Origin: a virus
Length of the DNA stretch: 64,000 bases
IMG/VR virus record: IMGVR_UViG_3300027631_002653
Span: 1-64,000 of that record
Strand: one strand, 5' to 3'
Shown: in pieces, positions 61,231-64,000 of the stretch
Numbering within the stretch: the first letter of the stretch is position 1
Layout of the letters: each line of letters opens with the position of its first letter
Made by a program: the position numbers and the translations under genes
The notes under the pieces: model-generated
The model's database searches: none
Told to the model about the DNA's origin: nothing
Seen by the model: only the letters and a program-made list of their open reading frames with translations

Positions 61231-61240
61231 TAAATAAAAA

Positions 61241-61435
61241 ATGACACTATTAGAATTAAAAATGTGGCTTGATGAAATTCCAGCTGAACAGCTTACTTAT
61301 GATTTAGTAGCTATGATTATAGATGATGAAGAATCAACTCAATATAAATTATTTACTCCTATATTAGGAATGAATGAAGATAATGAAATTGACGGTACAT
61401 TAATTTTTATATTAGATAAAGATTTTTCTTGGTAA
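61241..61435 (+). CDS. Small acidic protein
   Basis: 64 aa; acidic, with LLELKMWLDEIPAEQLTYDL and IDGTLIFILDKDFSW. Unrecognised. Confidence 0.68.
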   Translation: MTLLELKMWLDEIPAEQLTYDLVAMIIDDEESTQYKLFTPILGMNEDNEIDGTLIFILDKDFSW

Positions 61436-61440
61436 AAAAA

Positions 61441-61474
61441 TTTGGCTTCCTGAAGGATTGTTCGTATATTGACG
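61441..61474 (+). promoter_or_regulatory. Promoter, TTTGGC-N18-TATATT
   Basis: TTTGGC 61441-61446, spacer (TTCCTGAAGGATTGTTCG), TATATT 61465-61470, GACG. Confidence 0.88.
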
Positions 61475-61491
61475 ACATAGAAATAAAGGTT

Positions 61492-61764
61492 ATGGAAAAA
61501 ATAAAAATAAACTCAAATTACAAATTCACTTTCGACACTGATGTTGAACTTAGAAGAGCCCAATCATCAGGCCACATTGAATCATATGATATGGTTCGTA
61601 TCTGTATTAAAAGATTAGATAATGGAAACCAAGTTGATTTTCCAATCAAATCTAGAGAAGATTATTTTGATCAAGTTGCTAGTTTGAATGAAAGATCTAA
61701 CGAGTATGATATGGTAGAAATTTACCAAGATACTCATTCATATAATATATACGATTATATTTAA
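61492..61764 (+). CDS. Small hypothetical protein
   Basis: 90 aa, soluble, beta-rich (INSNYKFTFDTDVELRRAQ). ATG 61492 with GAAATAAAGGTTATG is used; an upstream in-frame start lies within the promoter. Confidence 0.68.
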   Translation: MEKIKINSNYKFTFDTDVELRRAQSSGHIESYDMVRICIKRLDNGNQVDFPIKSREDYFDQVASLNERSNEYDMVEIYQDTHSYNIYDYI

Positions 61765-61776
61765 TAAATAAAGGTT

Positions 61777-61962
61777 ATGAAAAAATTCAATAAAATCAGT
61801 AGAGAAAAATGGAACCAATTGAAACGTATTGCCGACATGTATGAGGTAGTAGGTTATCAAGGGGGTAAGAATGTTAATTATGATGAAGTAAAAGTTTGGT
61901 GTAGAGATAAGTGGGATAACATTAGATATAGTCACGTAGTAATTAATCAAAACTGGTATTAA
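61777..61962 (+). CDS. Small basic protein
   Basis: 61 aa with NKISREKWNQLKRIADMYEV, perhaps a helix-turn-helix-like start, and aromatic C-terminus. Unrecognised. AATAAAGGTTATG context. Confidence 0.6.
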   Translation: MKKFNKISREKWNQLKRIADMYEVVGYQGGKNVNYDEVKVWCRDKWDNIRYSHVVINQNWY

Positions 61963-61977
61963 TAAAAAAATAAAAAC

Positions 61978-62160
61978 ATGGCATTTGAAAACGTAGTATT
62001 TTGGAAAGATGGTTTCGACGAGGGTGAAGCAAAAGGTGGTATTTTTGTTCGTTCATTTGATTTGAAAAAATTTCTTGAAAAGGTAGAAGAAGATGGTACC
62101 GAAGTTGTAGGTATTAAATTTGAAGATAACAATATGGAAATAATTACTAAGGTACAATAA
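61978..62160 (+). CDS. Small hypothetical protein
   Basis: 60 aa, aromatic N-terminus (AFENVVFWKDGFDEGEAKGG) then alternating charge. Unrecognised. Stop overlaps the next ATG (TAATGG). Confidence 0.6.
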   Translation: MAFENVVFWKDGFDEGEAKGGIFVRSFDLKKFLEKVEEDGTEVVGIKFEDNNMEIITKVQ

Positions 62161-62405
62161 TGGCTGCTGATAGTAATCATTATGGAGATGTATTTAAGTG
62201 GATACTAAAAGTTATTGATTCATGCGATAAGTATCCTCAAATATTTACAGCCCATAAACTAGTAGATATTTTTTGTAGTATGAAATATCCTTCATTAGAA
62301 TGGTATGAAAAATCAAACATGGATAGGGACGTAATTAGTGCTGTTCATGATAAACAACGCCAACTATTAAATAAATATTACGACAATGGATTTACAAGAG
62401 CTTGA
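62160..62405 (+). CDS. Small hypothetical protein
   Basis: 81 aa, helical, basic/acidic mix (GDVFKWILKVIDSCDKYPQI). Overlaps 62386 by 20 bases. Unrecognised. Confidence 0.6.
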   Translation: MAADSNHYGDVFKWILKVIDSCDKYPQIFTAHKLVDIFCSMKYPSLEWYEKSNMDRDVISAVHDKQRQLLNKYYDNGFTRA

Positions 62406-62595
62406 AAAAATGATTAATACTTACCTTAATGACATTGAGTCATTTGGTGAAGAAGATGAATATAATGGTGCCAAAGAAGTATTGATTGATTTCCTACTAT
62501 ACTACCAGACTATGGAAGACAATATTGATGATAATTTAGATACATGGAATGAAGCACCATATAGTGATTATGAAGATAGTAATAACGAAGATTAA
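62386..62595 (+). CDS. Small acidic protein
   Basis: 69 aa; strongly acidic, with helices (LQELEKMINTYLNDIESFGE). Unrecognised. Confidence 0.6.
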   Translation: MDLQELEKMINTYLNDIESFGEEDEYNGAKEVLIDFLLYYQTMEDNIDDNLDTWNEAPYSDYEDSNNED

Positions 62596-62606
62596 AAATA
62601 AAGACA

Positions 62607-62861
62607 ATGAGTTATATAATAGGAAGTAGATGCATAGATGTAAAAGATCGCAGCTGTATAGATGCGTGTCCAGTAGATTGTATCTATGAAAATATCCAGC
62701 AAATGCTTATTAACCCAGAGGAATGTATTGATTGTGGAGCATGTATACCTGCTTGTCCTGTAGATGCTATTTGGGATAGTGAAGACATGGCAATACAAAT
62801 GGGTGAAGAAGCTTCAATTCACATTAACTATAGTCACTTTGGATTAAAATATAAAGGATAA
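62607..62861 (+). CDS. Two-cluster ferredoxin (7Fe/8Fe type)
   Basis: 84 aa. First motif: Cys9, Cys17, Cys21, Cys25 (SRCIDVKDRSCIDACPVDC). Second motif: CIDCGACIPACPVDAIW (Cys40, 43, 46, 50). The 7-residue gap between Cys9 and Cys17 and the CPVD pairs match the [3Fe-4S]/[4Fe-4S] FdxA type. It carries electrons, possibly to QueE. Requires Fe-S assembly, which the window encodes. Confidence 0.9.
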   Translation: MSYIIGSRCIDVKDRSCIDACPVDCIYENIQQMLINPEECIDCGACIPACPVDAIWDSEDMAIQMGEEASIHINYSHFGLKYKG

Positions 62862-62867
62862 AAAATT

Positions 62868-63089
62868 ATGAACAGAAAAATAGTAAAAGCAGTTACAATC
62901 ACAAGCTGGTTGATTTTAATCCTATACATTGTATTACCATTCACTGGTGTGGTTACACGTGATTGGGGAAACATATCAATATGGACAGCATTAAGCATCA
63001 TATGGACAACCATATGGGTTGATGATTTAGATAAAATTAAAAAAGATAAAATTCAAGAACAACACGATAAAACAAAAGCAGGATTATGA
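62868..63089 (+). CDS. Small two-span membrane protein
   Basis: 73 aa; two hydrophobic stretches (SWLILILYIVLPFTGVV; WTALSIIWTTIWV) and a charged C-terminus. Unrecognised. Overlaps the next gene by 4 bases. Confidence 0.65.
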   Translation: MNRKIVKAVTITSWLILILYIVLPFTGVVTRDWGNISIWTALSIIWTTIWVDDLDKIKKDKIQEQHDKTKAGL

Positions 63090-63286
63090 CTAGTTTAACA
63101 CTCGCACTACTAATACTTGTAGTAATTTCAAACACGTTTATGGCTCTAATGTATTATGAGCTATATCCACTTACAATTCGTTCAATTAAATGGTTATTGT
63201 TTATACCTCCGTTGGCGTGGATACCTGTAATCATTTCAATAGTAAGAAACGCAATCGAATCAATTAAATATAATTTAGAAAAATAA
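63086..63286 (+). CDS. Small two-span membrane protein
   Basis: 66 aa; hydrophobic LALLILVVISNTFMALMYY and LLFIPPLAWIPVIIS, basic tail. Unrecognised. Confidence 0.65.
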   Translation: MTSLTLALLILVVISNTFMALMYYELYPLTIRSIKWLLFIPPLAWIPVIISIVRNAIESIKYNLEK

Positions 63287-63289
63287 GTT

Positions 63290-63499
63290 ATGACAAAGGA
63301 AGAATTTTTACAACAGGTAAGTGATTGGTATGACAATTCAGATAAACATTATGATGATTTTTTAATTAATTTTGAAAAAGATAAAGATGAACTTATTAAT
63401 ATATTATCTGTAGAAGTTAAACATATGGCTAGGTTATTTGAACCTAAAACTAAAGAAGAGTGGATGCAAGACATGTTAACACCATTTAAAGCAAAATAA
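63290..63499 (+). CDS. Small acidic protein
   Basis: 69 aa with Lys/Asp-rich helices (NFEKDKDELINILSVEVKHM). AATAAGTTATG context. Unrecognised. Confidence 0.62.
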   Translation: MTKEEFLQQVSDWYDNSDKHYDDFLINFEKDKDELINILSVEVKHMARLFEPKTKEEWMQDMLTPFKAK

Positions 63500-63500
63500 A

Positions 63501-63534
63501 TTTGGTTTCCTAAAATAGGGTTCGTATATTGACG
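63501..63534 (+). promoter_or_regulatory. Promoter, TTTGGT-N18-TATATT
   Basis: TTTGGT 63501-63506, spacer (TTCCTAAAATAGGGTTCG), TATATT 63525-63530, GACG. Confidence 0.87.
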
Positions 63535-63553
63535 ACATAAAGAAATAAAAGTT

Positions 63554-63967
63554 ATGAACACAGAAAACTTAAACACACAGGAATTAGAAACACTAAGAAC
63601 CTTGCTTAACAAAATGGCAGGTGAACCTCAAACTAAAATTTACATTGATCCAGTCAATAAAATGATTGATAACATTATGGATGAATTTAATTTTGCTAGA
63701 GTTCAAAATGCAATGGATCATTTGAATTGGAAGTGGGTTGGTGAATATGTTACTATTGAAATGTTGAGAGAAGAAGCACGTCGATTACTTCAAGGTGCTA
63801 TGTTTGCTAGATTACATGAATATAAAGATGAACATTGGGAACTAGGTATTCATCATTGTACAGGTGGATTTGAAGCAACAGCATTCTGTAATGAATCAAA
63901 AACTAAAATTACAGGGTTGGAATTAAAATTTATATTAAATAGTTGGGATGAATCAATAGAAGATTAA
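63554..63967 (+). CDS. Hypothetical protein
   Basis: 137 aa; acidic, helical, with DEFNFARVQNAMDHLNWKWV and GIHHCTGGFEATAFCNES. Seen as a recurrent phage type without function. AAATAAAAGTTATG context after promoter 63501. Confidence 0.68.
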   Translation: MNTENLNTQELETLRTLLNKMAGEPQTKIYIDPVNKMIDNIMDEFNFARVQNAMDHLNWKWVGEYVTIEMLREEARRLLQGAMFARLHEYKDEHWELGIHHCTGGFEATAFCNESKTKITGLELKFILNSWDESIED

Positions 63968-63968
63968 T

Positions 63969-64000
63969 ATGAGTCCACATCAAAAAGCAGCATACGAGAT
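63969..64000 (+). CDS. Partial gene at right edge
   Basis: ATG 63969 begins an open frame (MSPHQKAAYE...) that continues out of the window; its start is two bases after the previous stop. Too short to assign. Confidence 0.45.
   Translation, partial: MSPHQKAAYE

Overview
The window reads as part of a large lytic, T4-like myophage genome (or a near-complete metagenomic copy of one) infecting a member of the Bacteroidota. The T4-like character comes from a full replication and recombination set: single-strand binding protein (5' partial), UvsX, RNase H/FEN nuclease, DnaB-like helicase, family B polymerase, sliding clamp and both clamp-loader subunits, plus class I ribonucleotide reductase. The host group is inferred from three things. 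Sixteen promoters have a TTTGG box, a fixed 18-nt spacer and TATATT, resembling the Bacteroidota -33/-7 pattern. The early genes show little Shine-Dalgarno signal. One secreted protein ends in what looks like a type IX secretion (T9SS) sorting domain. No virion structural genes, tRNAs, CRISPR arrays or integrase were seen. All genes but one, a small lipoprotein at 7968-8183, are on the + strand, tightly packed and often overlapping by 1-20 bases.

Layout. 1-8 kb: ssDNA-binding protein, UvsX, RNase H, helicase, NrdB, NrdA and a membrane coiled-coil protein. 8-17.5 kb: small genes and a 7-deazaguanine pathway (FolE, QueD, QueE, QueC and a DpdA-like transglycosylase) that probably modifies phage guanines, with thioredoxins, a secreted nuclease, a phosphoribosyltransferase and a MazG-type enzyme alongside. 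17.5-27.5 kb: polymerase, clamp, GroES/GroEL, clamp loader, a nucleotide-modification-associated protein, a Cas4-like Fe-S nuclease and a ribbon-helix-helix protein. 27.5-35.8 kb: a glycan cluster with glycosyltransferases, an epimerase, methyltransferases and a glycosyltransferase-methyltransferase fusion. 36-44.6 kb: zinc-finger and HNH-like proteins, a membrane-anchored glucosaminidase, an HldE-like sugar kinase, a SWIM protein and many small genes. 44.7-48.5 kb: a second modification cluster (carbamoyltransferase, 2OG-Fe(II) oxygenase, FkbM methyltransferase). 48.5-54 kb: peroxiredoxin, flavodoxin-fold reductase, LpxH-like phosphoesterase and an iron-sulfur assembly set (IscU, a small Cys-rich protein, IscA). 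54-58 kb: a T9SS-type secreted repeat protein and an SF2 helicase with a NUMOD-like tail. 58-64 kb: small early-type genes including a two-cluster ferredoxin.

How the parts may work together. NrdAB and the two thioredoxins supply dNTPs. FolE, QueD, QueE and QueC make preQ0, and the DpdA-like enzyme would put it into DNA. QueE and the Cas4-like nuclease need iron-sulfur clusters, which IscU/IscA could build, and the ferredoxin or flavodoxin-fold protein could feed electrons to QueE. The glycan genes could decorate virion proteins, DNA or the host surface. The most unusual signals are: (i) the rigid 16-copy promoter family, two copies of which have an intrinsic terminator built into the spacer; (ii) a 26-nt inverted-repeat element placed 28, 28 and 38 bp upstream of three promoters; (iii) QueC and QueD lacking canonical zinc ligands; (iv) a phage IscU that keeps the LPPVK chaperone motif; and (v) a phage protein with a T9SS-like sorting domain.
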